Source: Tissierellales bacterium
Lineage (GTDB): Bacteria; Bacillota_A; Clostridia; Tissierellales; JASKZW01
Reading direction: 5' to 3'
NCBI GenBank assembly: GCA_030147425.1
Contig: JASKZW010000001.1
Coordinates: forward strand, 1 to 8,617
Length of the DNA stretch: 8,617 nt
Shown here piece by piece: positions 1-4,804 of this stretch. The position numbers were made by a program, and so were the translations under genes. Every line of letters starts with the position of its first letter. Position 1 is the first letter of the stretch. Under the pieces are notes generated by a model that was given only the letters and a program-made list of their open reading frames with translations, made no database searches and was not told where the DNA came from.

Positions 1-2
1 TT

Positions 3-155
3 TTACCAGTCTTTGTAACAGTAAAAGATTCAATAATTGAAATAAAAGATATTATAATTCCCTTATTAATTATTATATTTATATCAACTAATATAACTAT
101 GATAGTAACAGCCTTAGTAACTCAGAAGCTAAATGATAGGGATAGGGAGGTTTAA
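3..155 (+). CDS. LrgA/CidA-family membrane protein, C-terminal fragment (5' end outside window)
   Basis: An open frame runs from the window edge to a TAA at 153-155, giving about 50 residues that start LPVFVTVKDS and end in NDRDREV. A hydrophobic segment (IIIPLLIIIFISTNITMIVTALVT) spans most of it, followed by a short charged tail. This is what the last transmembrane helix of LrgA/CidA holin-like proteins looks like. The stop lies 2 bases before the ATG of lrgB, whose ribosome binding site (AGGGAGG, 144-150) sits inside the last codons, so the two are translationally linked. LrgA and LrgB are nearly always encoded together. They have been described as modulators of murein hydrolase export or autolysis, and in some species as pyruvate or metabolite transporters. 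The family call rests mainly on the neighbour because only the C-terminus is visible. Confidence 0.72.
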   Translation, partial: LPVFVTVKDSIIEIKDIIIPLLIIIFISTNITMIVTALVTQKLNDRDREV

Positions 156-157
156 AT

Positions 158-847
158 ATGGATATCTTACATATTATATTTGGAATCTTAATTTCTATTG
201 TAGGATTCTACCTTGGGAGTTTAGTCCATAGAAAATACAAGTCTGATATATTAGATCCATCAGTAGTAGGGGCCATCTTTATACTAATATTTTTATATTT
301 GTTTAAAATAGATATGTCAGTATATAAAAAAGGTGGGGATTTGATTGAGTTTTTTGTAGGACCTGCAACTGTAGTTTTTGCAGTTCCCTTATATAAAAAC
401 TTAGAACTGCTTAAGAAAAGCTGGGGATCAATTTTACTCGGAATCAGTTTAGGCATGCTGTCAGGCTTTATTAGTATATTTTTCCTATCTAAGCTATTTA
501 AGATAGACTATGCTATAATGGCATCATTACTTCCAAAAACAGTCACTACGGCAATAGGTATGCCAGTAGCTGAAGAGATTGGAGGAATACCAGCCCTTAC
601 AGCAACATTTATTATTATAACAGCTATATTTGGTAATTCATGTTCAACTTATATAATAAAAAAGTTAAAGATAGATGATCCTATAGCTAGAGGTGTAGGT
701 ATGGGTACATCAGCTCATGGAATGGGAACAGATAAAGCTATGAGAATGGGAGAACAGGAAGGGGCTTTTGCATCTGTTGCCATAAGTGTAGCAGGTATAT
801 TGTCAATTATATTAATACCGCTATTTTTAAAAATAGTAAATTATTAA
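158..847 (+). CDS. lrgB: LrgB/CidB family integral membrane protein
   Basis: The protein has 229 residues, the usual length for the LrgB family. It is highly hydrophobic with several membrane helices (about 1-20, 35-50, 64-80, 88-112, 145-166 and 205-225). The family signatures are clear: LLPKTVTTAIGMPVAEEIGG (about 124-143), IPALTATFIIITAIFG (144-159) and ARGVGMGTSAHGMGTDKA (177-194), followed by GAFAS (202-206). LrgB acts in the cytoplasmic membrane with LrgA. The pair is linked to control of autolysis and murein hydrolase activity, and in several Firmicutes to pyruvate or other metabolite transport. Which applies here cannot be read from sequence. The start is set by AGGGAGG (144-150), 7 bases before the ATG. 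It lies between the lrgA fragment and uppP in the same direction. The family is certain; the physiological role is not. Confidence 0.93.
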   Translation: MDILHIIFGILISIVGFYLGSLVHRKYKSDILDPSVVGAIFILIFLYLFKIDMSVYKKGGDLIEFFVGPATVVFAVPLYKNLELLKKSWGSILLGISLGMLSGFISIFFLSKLFKIDYAIMASLLPKTVTTAIGMPVAEEIGGIPALTATFIIITAIFGNSCSTYIIKKLKIDDPIARGVGMGTSAHGMGTDKAMRMGEQEGAFASVAISVAGILSIILIPLFLKIVNY

Positions 848-869
848 AAAAAGATAAAAGGAGAAGGAT

Positions 870-1730
870 ATGGAAACAATAATTTTATTAATAAAATCAG
901 CTATATTAGGTATAGTTGAAGGACTTACAGAGTTTTTACCTGTATCTTCTACAGGGCACTTAGTAATATTTCAGAACATATTAAATTTTAAGGGAGAAAC
1001 ACCTAGCTATGTTGAGATGTATACTTATGTTATACAGTTAGGGGCTATTTTAGCAGTTGTAATTCTTTATTGGGATAAGATTATGGCAAGTTTAAAAAAT
1101 TTCTTCCCAGGTAAGGTAGGCTATGAAAATTCAGGATTTAGATTTTGGTTTATGATTGGTTTAGCTTGTATACCTGGAGGAATAGCGGCAATACTTTTTG
1201 ATGATTTAGCAGATAAGTATTTATTTAATCCAACTTCCATAGCAATAACCTTATTTTTAGGGGGAGTTTGGATGATATATGCTGAAAATAAATTTAGGGA
1301 TAAGGAAAATGTATTAAAAACTAATGAAGACGAGTACCTAATGGTTTCTGCTAAACAAGCTTTGCTTGTAGGTTTATTTCAATGCTTGGCAGTTATACCA
1401 GGAATGTCAAGATCTGCATCTACAATTATAGGTGGATGGGTTGCTGGTCTTTCAACTGTGGCTGCAGCAGAGTTTTCTTTTTTCCTAGCTATACCAGCAA
1501 TGGTTGGAATGAGTTTTTTAAAACTTATAAAGATAGGTGGAGTAGGTGTTTTAACAGGAGCTGAGACTATGTCTCTGGCAGTAGGTTTTATTGTATCCTT
1601 TATAGTTGCTTTAGCAGTAATTAATAAGTTTATAAACTATTTAAAGAAAAAGCCTATGAAGAATTTTGCTATTTATAGAATGATATTTGCTGTAGTAGTA
1701 TTATTAGCAGGAAGATTTGGCTTATTTTAG
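870..1730 (+). CDS. uppP: Undecaprenyl-diphosphatase (BacA/UppP family)
   Basis: This membrane enzyme dephosphorylates undecaprenyl diphosphate to the monophosphate lipid carrier used for peptidoglycan and other wall polymers; extra copies give bacitracin resistance. At 286 residues it is full length. Both hallmark motifs are intact: EGLTEFLPVSSTGH (17-30), with the active-site Glu17, Glu21, Ser27 and His30, and PGMSRSAST (177-185), with the catalytic Arg181. Hydrophobic helices fill the rest, including a long C-terminal pair (about 233-250 and 268-284). The ATG is preceded by AAAGGAG/AAGG (856-866), and the gap to lrgB is 22 bases, so it is probably in the same transcript. Co-localisation with lrgAB makes this an envelope-related cluster. 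No defects are seen. Confidence 0.97.
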   Translation: METIILLIKSAILGIVEGLTEFLPVSSTGHLVIFQNILNFKGETPSYVEMYTYVIQLGAILAVVILYWDKIMASLKNFFPGKVGYENSGFRFWFMIGLACIPGGIAAILFDDLADKYLFNPTSIAITLFLGGVWMIYAENKFRDKENVLKTNEDEYLMVSAKQALLVGLFQCLAVIPGMSRSASTIIGGWVAGLSTVAAAEFSFFLAIPAMVGMSFLKLIKIGGVGVLTGAETMSLAVGFIVSFIVALAVINKFINYLKKKPMKNFAIYRMIFAVVVLLAGRFGLF

Positions 1731-1745
1731 TTAGGAGGAGATTAT

Positions 1746-2015
1746 ATGGGTAAAATTTTCACTTTTTTACTACCTATATTTATCTATGTAGCCATATATA
1801 TAGACTATAAAAATGTTTATAAGGATAAAGAGGGTTTTAAATTTAAGATTTATAGGTATATATTACCATTGGGATTTATATATACTTTAGTTTCAGGACT
1901 GATTAATTTATTTACAGGAAAGGGCGAATTATTAATTTATTATTCTAAGATAATAGATATGATTATATTTATTTCTTATCTTATTGTTACAAGATTTAAT
2001 AAAAAAGAGAGGTGA
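1746..2015 (+). CDS. Small three-helix membrane protein of unknown function
   Basis: This is an 89-residue hydrophobic protein with three predicted membrane helices (about 3-19, 37-57 and 62-82). The loop between helices 1 and 2 (20-37) is rich in Lys, and the tail ends RFNKKER. By the positive-inside rule the loop and C-terminus would be cytoplasmic and the N-terminus outside. A strong ribosome binding site (AGGAGGAG, 1734-1741) precedes the ATG, and the gap to uppP is 15 bases. Its last codons and TGA (2013-2015) overlap the msrA ribosome binding site, so translation of the two is likely coupled. I recognise no family motif. Operon position suggests an envelope-associated accessory protein, but that is inference. 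The good start site and tight packing make it a real gene. Confidence 0.75.
   Translation: MGKIFTFLLPIFIYVAIYIDYKNVYKDKEGFKFKIYRYILPLGFIYTLVSGLINLFTGKGELLIYYSKIIDMIIFISYLIVTRFNKKER
2007..2014 (+). promoter_or_regulatory. Ribosome binding site that fixes the msrA start
   Basis: GAGAGGTG lies 5 bases before the ATG at 2020 and overlaps the stop codon of the upstream small membrane gene. It rules out the longer in-frame TTG start at 1984, which would add 12 residues unlike any MsrA N-terminus. Confidence 0.75.
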
Positions 2016-2019
2016 TCTT

Positions 2020-2496
2020 ATGAAAACCATATATTTAGCTGGTGGATGTTTTTGGGGAGTACAAGAATATTTTTCAAGAATAGATGGAGTTGAAAGTACA
2101 ATTTCAGGCTATGCCAATGGTAATACAGAGAATCCAACTTATGAAGATGTATGTACAGGAATTACAGGCTTTGCAGAAACTGTAAAGGTAGATTATGATG
2201 AAAATATAGTGTCTTTAGAGTATTTACTGGAAAAGTTTTTTAGAATAATAAACCCTACCCTATTAAACAGGCAAGGTGGAGATATAGGAAACCAATATAG
2301 AACTGGAATTTATTATGTAAATCAAGAAGATTTAACAACTATAGAAAAAGTTTTTAAGGAAGAAGAAAAGAAGTATGAGGATAAAATTGTGACAGAAGTT
2401 TTAGAATTAAAGAACTTCTATGAGGCAGAGGAATATCATCAAGACTATTTAAAGAAAAATCCTGGTGGCTATTGCCATGTAGATATGAATGCCTAA
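2020..2496 (+). CDS. msrA: Peptide methionine (S)-sulfoxide reductase MsrA
   Basis: MsrA is a cytoplasmic repair enzyme that reduces methionine-S-sulfoxide, in proteins or free, with reducing power from thioredoxin. From the ATG at 2020 it has 158 residues. The catalytic motif GGCFWG (8-13) carries Cys10. The active-site acid region reads [12 protein letters not shown], with Glu53; most relatives have His where this protein has Phe51. [15 protein letters not shown] (85-99) supplies the substrate-pocket residues. The C-terminal NPGGYCHVD (147-155) holds the likely resolving Cys152, and a third cysteine is at 45 (YEDVCTG). The catalytic codon is TGT, so this is not one of the selenocysteine MsrAs known from some anaerobes. 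No MsrB domain is fused. The free-Met-R-sulfoxide reductase follows 24 bases downstream, so together the two cover both epimers of free methionine sulfoxide. Confidence 0.96.
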   Translation: MKTIYLAGGCFWGVQEYFSRIDGVESTISGYANGNTENPTYEDVCTGITGFAETVKVDYDENIVSLEYLLEKFFRIINPTLLNRQGGDIGNQYRTGIYYVNQEDLTTIEKVFKEEEKKYEDKIVTEVLELKNFYEAEEYHQDYLKKNPGGYCHVDMNA

Positions 2497-2520
2497 TAAC
2501 TTTTAAGCAAGGAGGAAGCT

Positions 2521-3018
2521 ATGTTAAAAGTTAATGCTGTAAAGGATATGAATTCGGTAGAAAGGTTAAAGTATATGAATCTTTTATTAAAATCTCAATT
2601 AAGTTCAGAAGAAGATTCCTTAGCTAATTTATCTAATGCAAGCGCTATTATCAAGTCTTGTATTGAGGATTTAAATTGGGTTGGTTTTTATTTATTAAGA
2701 TCAAATGAGCTAGTTTTAGGACCCTTTCAAGGTAAGCCTGCTTGTACTAGAATCAAGCTAGGAAAGGGAGTTTGTGGAAGTGCTGCTGAAAGAAAGGAGA
2801 GCATTCTAGTTCCTGATGTAAATAAATTTCCAGGTCATATATTTTGTGATAATGATTCTAAATCAGAACTAGTAGTTCCTATTATTGTAAATGGAGAGGT
2901 TAAAGGAGTTTTAGATTTAGACAGTCCTATCCTTAATAGATTTACAGATAAGGAAAAAGAATATTTTGAAGAATTTGTCAATATTTTAAAGGATAGTATT
3001 GACTGGGGGAAAATATAA
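2521..3018 (+). CDS. msrC: GAF-domain free methionine-(R)-sulfoxide reductase (fRMsr)
   Basis: This is a single GAF-domain enzyme of 165 residues that reduces free methionine-R-sulfoxide in the cytoplasm. The family signature is complete: LNWVGFYLL (51-59), LGPFQGKPACTRI (66-78), GKGVCGSAA (81-89), GHIFCDNDSKSELVVP (105-120) and VLDLDSP (130-136). Cys75, Cys85 and Cys109 have the same spacing (10 and 24 residues) as Cys84, Cys94 and Cys118 of E. coli MsrC. The last of these is the catalytic one, so the protein should be active rather than a sensory GAF domain. A strong AAGGAGGAAG site (2509-2518) precedes the ATG. It follows msrA by 24 bases in an evident methionine-repair pair. Its TAA abuts the stop codon of the convergent gene with no spacer, and no separate terminator is visible. 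Confidence 0.94.
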   Translation: MLKVNAVKDMNSVERLKYMNLLLKSQLSSEEDSLANLSNASAIIKSCIEDLNWVGFYLLRSNELVLGPFQGKPACTRIKLGKGVCGSAAERKESILVPDVNKFPGHIFCDNDSKSELVVPIIVNGEVKGVLDLDSPILNRFTDKEKEYFEEFVNILKDSIDWGKI

Positions 3019-3381
3019 TTAATTTTGAGTGAAAATTTCTAAAGAATACTCATAATTTCTTTTAAAAGTTAATATTAAATGACAAATAGATTCAACTAAA
3101 ATATTTTTGGTTTTTAAAACTTCAAAATATTCATCTGTATTAAAATTATCAGGGATTTTTGTTAGCCTTAATTTATTAAATAATTCAATGTCCTCATTAA
3201 CTAAATTATTTAATAAATTACATTGCCTGATATATTGTTCTTTATTATTAACATTATTAAGCATAAAATTTAAAGAGAGACTAGTTAAATCATCTATAGC
3301 CATTTGAATGTTATCGGCTATTAGCCTAAGTTCATATAGATTTAATTTAATATTAAAATTTTCACTAGTAATTGTATTCAC
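3019..3381 (-). CDS. Hypothetical small helical protein, convergent with fRMsr
   Basis: A 120-residue frame on the minus strand has composition typical of a soluble, helix-rich protein (many Leu, Asn, Glu, Lys and Ile; three Cys). It shows no membrane helix, signal peptide or known motif. The nearest feature to a pattern is the amphipathic stretch YELRLIADNIQMAIDDLTSL (residues 16-35), followed by further heptad-like Leu/Ile spacing. Its TAA (3021-3019) touches the stop of the upstream plus-strand gene. The GTG at 3381 follows an in-frame TAA and directly abuts AAGGG, leaving no spacer. The site AAGGGGTGA is instead well placed, 5 bases before an in-frame ATT at 3372, which would shorten the protein by three residues. 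An extended -10 promoter lies just upstream. I do not recognise the family. The gene is judged real from length, promoter and ribosome binding site, but without homology support. Confidence 0.6.
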   Translation of the reverse strand: MNTITSENFNIKLNLYELRLIADNIQMAIDDLTSLSLNFMLNNVNNKEQYIRQCNLLNNLVNEDIELFNKLRLTKIPDNFNTDEYFEVLKTKNILVESICHLILTFKRNYEYSLEIFTQN

Positions 3382-3386
3382 CCCTT
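3378..3386 (-). promoter_or_regulatory. Ribosome binding site with unusual placement (GTG inside it, ATT after it)
   Basis: Read on the minus strand, AAGGGGTGA is a near-perfect match to the 16S rRNA tail. The annotated GTG start forms part of the site itself. The in-frame ATT at 3372-3370 lies at ideal distance, and no ATG or TTG is available there. Confidence 0.5.
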
Positions 3387-3405
3387 AATGCAATAATATA
3401 TTTTA

Positions 3406-3414
3406 ATTATACCA
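3406..3414 (-). promoter_or_regulatory. Extended -10 promoter for the minus-strand hypothetical gene
   Basis: On the minus strand the sequence reads TGGTATAAT: a consensus -10 hexamer (3411-3406) preceded by the TGn extension (3414-3412). No good -35 sits 16-18 bases upstream, which fits an extended -10 promoter. Transcription would begin near 3399, giving a leader of roughly 20-25 bases. Confidence 0.55.
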
Positions 3415-3445
3415 TATTAGAAAAGCAATTACAGAAAGAGCCATT

Positions 3446-3487
3446 AATTAGGAATTATTTATTAGAATTATATTATAAATTAGGTAT
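3446..3487. repeat. Pair of 10-bp direct repeats in the divergent promoter region
   Basis: AATTAGGAAT (3446-3455) recurs as AATTAGGTAT (3478-3487) with one mismatch, 32 bases apart, which is about three helical turns. They lie between the two divergent promoters, and the second copy runs into the dyad at 3482. In DNA this AT-rich, short repeats arise by chance, so this is only a candidate protein-binding pattern. Confidence 0.3.
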
Positions 3488-3495
3488 TCATACCT
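3482..3495. promoter_or_regulatory. 14-bp inverted repeat, candidate operator over the plus promoter
   Basis: AGGTAT-TC-ATACCT is a perfect 6-bp dyad around a 2-base centre. Its left arm occupies the -35 position of the promoter whose -10 is at 3505-3510. A repressor bound here would block the promoter of the 218-residue gene and could also affect the divergent gene. No regulator is identified in the window. Confidence 0.4.
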
Positions 3496-3501
3496 TAAGT
3501 C

Positions 3502-3510
3502 TGATATAAT
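3502..3510 (+). promoter_or_regulatory. Extended -10 promoter for the 218-residue hypothetical gene
   Basis: TGATATAAT is a consensus -10 (TATAAT, 3505-3510) with the TGn extension (3502-3504). The -35 region (about 3482-3487) is non-consensus and lies under the inverted repeat. The start would be near 3517, leaving a leader of about 87 bases before the ATG at 3604. That leader contains no obvious terminator or riboswitch fold. Confidence 0.55.
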
Positions 3511-3603
3511 ATAGACAATCTTATATTATTTTAAAATTAAGTTTATACACCAGTTTAAATAATAATATATTTATTAAGAGAAAATTAAGGAAGGACTGGT
3601 TTT

Positions 3604-4260
3604 ATGAATCATTTAGATGCTGAAGGTTTTTTGGAGATTATTAAGAAAACCGAAGTTGATAGAAGTTTATTTAAGACTATTTCCTATATAAAAGCTGAGC
3701 AGGAAAAATTAATATTTTTAAACAAGTATTATAAAAGAATGAGAAGTTTATTTTTTGATAAAGCTAAATCTGTAGATTGTTTTAATAAGACATTAAAAGA
3801 AAGCAATATAAATTACAGGGTTAAAAATTACGATGAGTTAGATAGTGTATTTAACCAAATTTTAGATATTTTAGAATTTGATGATAAGGTTTTAGAAGTA
3901 AAAAACCATGATATTTTATCCCAAGAAGTAGAGATTTATGATGAAAAAAAGAATTCTTATATATTTTTATGCAATTATAAAATTAATGAGCTCAATTTAA
4001 ATAATTTTTATAAATTAGACTTAAACTATAGCTTAAGCAAAAGCAGTGTTGCTTTGGTTACAACTATAAATTTGCATGTTGAAATAGATGAGTTTGATGG
4101 AAGAAGAAATGTTGCAACAGACTATATAAGTACTTCGGATATAAATCACTATCTGATAGCTTCAGAACTTGAAGATATTTATTTAAGATTAAAGGATTTA
4201 AATATTAGGTATCTATATTTTTATAATGCCCTAAGAAATAATTGTTTTTTAAATTCTTGA
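3604..4260 (+). CDS. Hypothetical protein, 218 residues, no recognised family
   Basis: The protein is soluble, Lys/Asn/Asp/Leu-rich, and has no signal peptide or membrane helix. The pattern suggests a helical N-terminal part (about 1-93, with the basic stretch NKYYKRMRSLF at 40-50), a beta-rich middle (about 95-165, with alternating hydrophobics in EVEIYDEKKNSYIFLCNYKI and SSVALVTTINLHVEID), and a C-terminal helix (about 180-200). Cysteines are at 59, 123 and 214; no metal-binding or catalytic motif is evident. Its AAGGAAGG site ends 9 bases before the ATG. It is divergent from the minus-strand hypothetical gene across a 222-bp regulatory gap and appears to be a single-gene unit, because a separate promoter for the next gene overlaps its stop codon. 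I cannot assign a function. Its length, start site and regulation support a real gene. Confidence 0.7.
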   Translation: MNHLDAEGFLEIIKKTEVDRSLFKTISYIKAEQEKLIFLNKYYKRMRSLFFDKAKSVDCFNKTLKESNINYRVKNYDELDSVFNQILDILEFDDKVLEVKNHDILSQEVEIYDEKKNSYIFLCNYKINELNLNNFYKLDLNYSLSKSSVALVTTINLHVEIDEFDGRRNVATDYISTSDINHYLIASELEDIYLRLKDLNIRYLYFYNALRNNCFLNS

Positions 4261-4285
4261 CACTGGGATATATTTAATATAGAGT
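4257..4285 (+). promoter_or_regulatory. SigA-type promoter for the DUF1292 gene, overlapping the upstream stop
   Basis: A perfect -35 TTGACA (4257-4262) shares bases with the TGA stop (4258-4260) of the preceding gene. After a 17-base spacer the -10 candidate is TAGAGT (4280-4285), matching four of six consensus positions. The transcript would start near 4292, about 30 bases ahead of the ATG at 4323. Confidence 0.5.
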
Positions 4286-4307
4286 AAAATCCTATATATA
4301 AAAGTTT

Positions 4308-4316
4308 AAGGAGATG
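4308..4316 (+). promoter_or_regulatory. Ribosome binding site that fixes the DUF1292 start
   Basis: AAGGAGATG contains the first in-frame ATG (4314), which therefore cannot be the initiator. The ATG at 4323 follows after a 6-base A-tract spacer. Confidence 0.75.
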
Positions 4317-4322
4317 AAAAAA

Positions 4323-4709
4323 ATGAATAATGATTTTGATAAGGAAAAAGAAGAGTGTGGATGTGGAGATAATTGCTCTTCAGACCAAGACTGTTCTTGT
4401 GGTGATGACTGCTCCTGTAATGAAGAAGAACCATTAACAATGGACTTAGTTTTAGAAGATGGCACTGAATTAAAGTGTGAAGTTATAGGTACTTTCTTAA
4501 TTGAGGATCAAATGTATATAGCCTTACTTCCAATTGGAGAAGAAGAAGTATTTATATACAAGTATGAAGAAATAGACGATGATAATATAGAATTAACTAC
4601 TATAGAAGATGACCAAGAATTTGAAGAAGTTACAGAAGCTTTTTTCGAACTATACATCGAAGACAATGAAGAATATGAAAAAGAGATAGATGAGTTACTT
4701 GACATTTAG
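4323..4709 (+). CDS. DUF1292 family protein with a Cys-rich N-terminal tail
   Basis: From the ATG at 4323 the protein has 128 residues and is extremely acidic. The second half matches DUF1292 (YrzB-like): LTMDLVLEDGTELKCEVIGTF (38-58), then IEDQMYIALLPIGEEEVFIYKYEE (60-83) and an acidic C-terminus with FEEVTEAFFELYIED. The beta-strand pattern and the central LLP are typical. Ahead of it, residues 12-32 carry seven cysteines (12, 14, 18, 24, 26, 30, 32), arranged as two C-x-C-G-D-[ND]-C units joined by SSDQD, with a final S-C. This looks like a metallothionein-like or other thiol metal-binding tail. Cys- or His-rich N-termini occur on some clostridial DUF1292 proteins, so the arrangement is not unique. 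The function of DUF1292 is unknown. It has its own promoter and terminator and so looks monocistronic, and it lacks the ruvX or fur neighbours often seen beside DUF1292 genes. Confidence 0.88.
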   Translation: MNNDFDKEKEECGCGDNCSSDQDCSCGDDCSCNEEEPLTMDLVLEDGTELKCEVIGTFLIEDQMYIALLPIGEEEVFIYKYEEIDDDNIELTTIEDDQEFEEVTEAFFELYIEDNEEYEKEIDELLDI

Positions 4710-4713
4710 TTAA

Positions 4714-4754
4714 GAGGGAGATACTTTGACTTTAAGTTGAAGTATCTCTTTTAT
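4714..4754 (+). terminator. Intrinsic terminator of the DUF1292 gene
   Basis: GAGATACTT (4718-4726) pairs perfectly with AAGTATCTC (4740-4748). The hairpin continues inward through T-G, G-T, A-T, C-G and T-A pairs to a 3-base loop (4732-4734). A TTTTAT run follows (4749-4754). It begins 8 bases after the TAG stop. Confidence 0.85.
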
Positions 4755-4765
4755 ATACATATAAT
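4737..4765 (+). promoter_or_regulatory. Promoter for the M18 aminopeptidase, -35 inside the terminator hairpin
   Basis: TTGAAG (4737-4742) and a perfect TATAAT (4760-4765) are separated by exactly 17 bases. The -35 lies in the 3' arm of the preceding terminator. A start near 4772 leaves a leader of about 33 bases. Confidence 0.6.
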
Positions 4766-4804
4766 GGTATATATAAGAATAGTAAAGGTTAGGTGATTTA
4801 TAAC

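Noticed and set aside
1382..1564. 60-residue plus-strand frame inside uppP
   Set aside because: It overlaps the conserved PGMSRSAST region of UppP in another frame, has odd Trp/Cys-rich composition and no ribosome binding site.
2047..2049. Possible selenocysteine at the MsrA active site, as in some anaerobic Firmicutes
   Set aside because: The catalytic codon is TGT (Cys), the frame has no internal TGA, and no SECIS-like need arises.
3019..3060. TGAGT/ACTCA inverted repeat just after the fRMsr stop as a terminator
   Set aside because: It is a five-pair stem with a long loop and no following T-run, so not a supportable terminator.
3107..3307. 66-residue plus-strand frame opposite the minus-strand hypothetical gene
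   Set aside because: It lacks a ribosome binding site. The minus-strand frame is longer, spans the whole interval, and has a promoter and Shine-Dalgarno site.
3549..3600. ACCAGT (3549-3554) and ACTGGT (3595-3600) as a stem hiding the ribosome binding site of the 218-residue gene
   Set aside because: There are only six pairs around a 40-base AT-rich loop, too weak to call a riboswitch or attenuator.
4508..4705. Ser-rich minus-strand frame within the DUF1292 gene
   Set aside because: The poly-Ser composition is simply the complement of the GAA/GAT-rich acidic coding strand.
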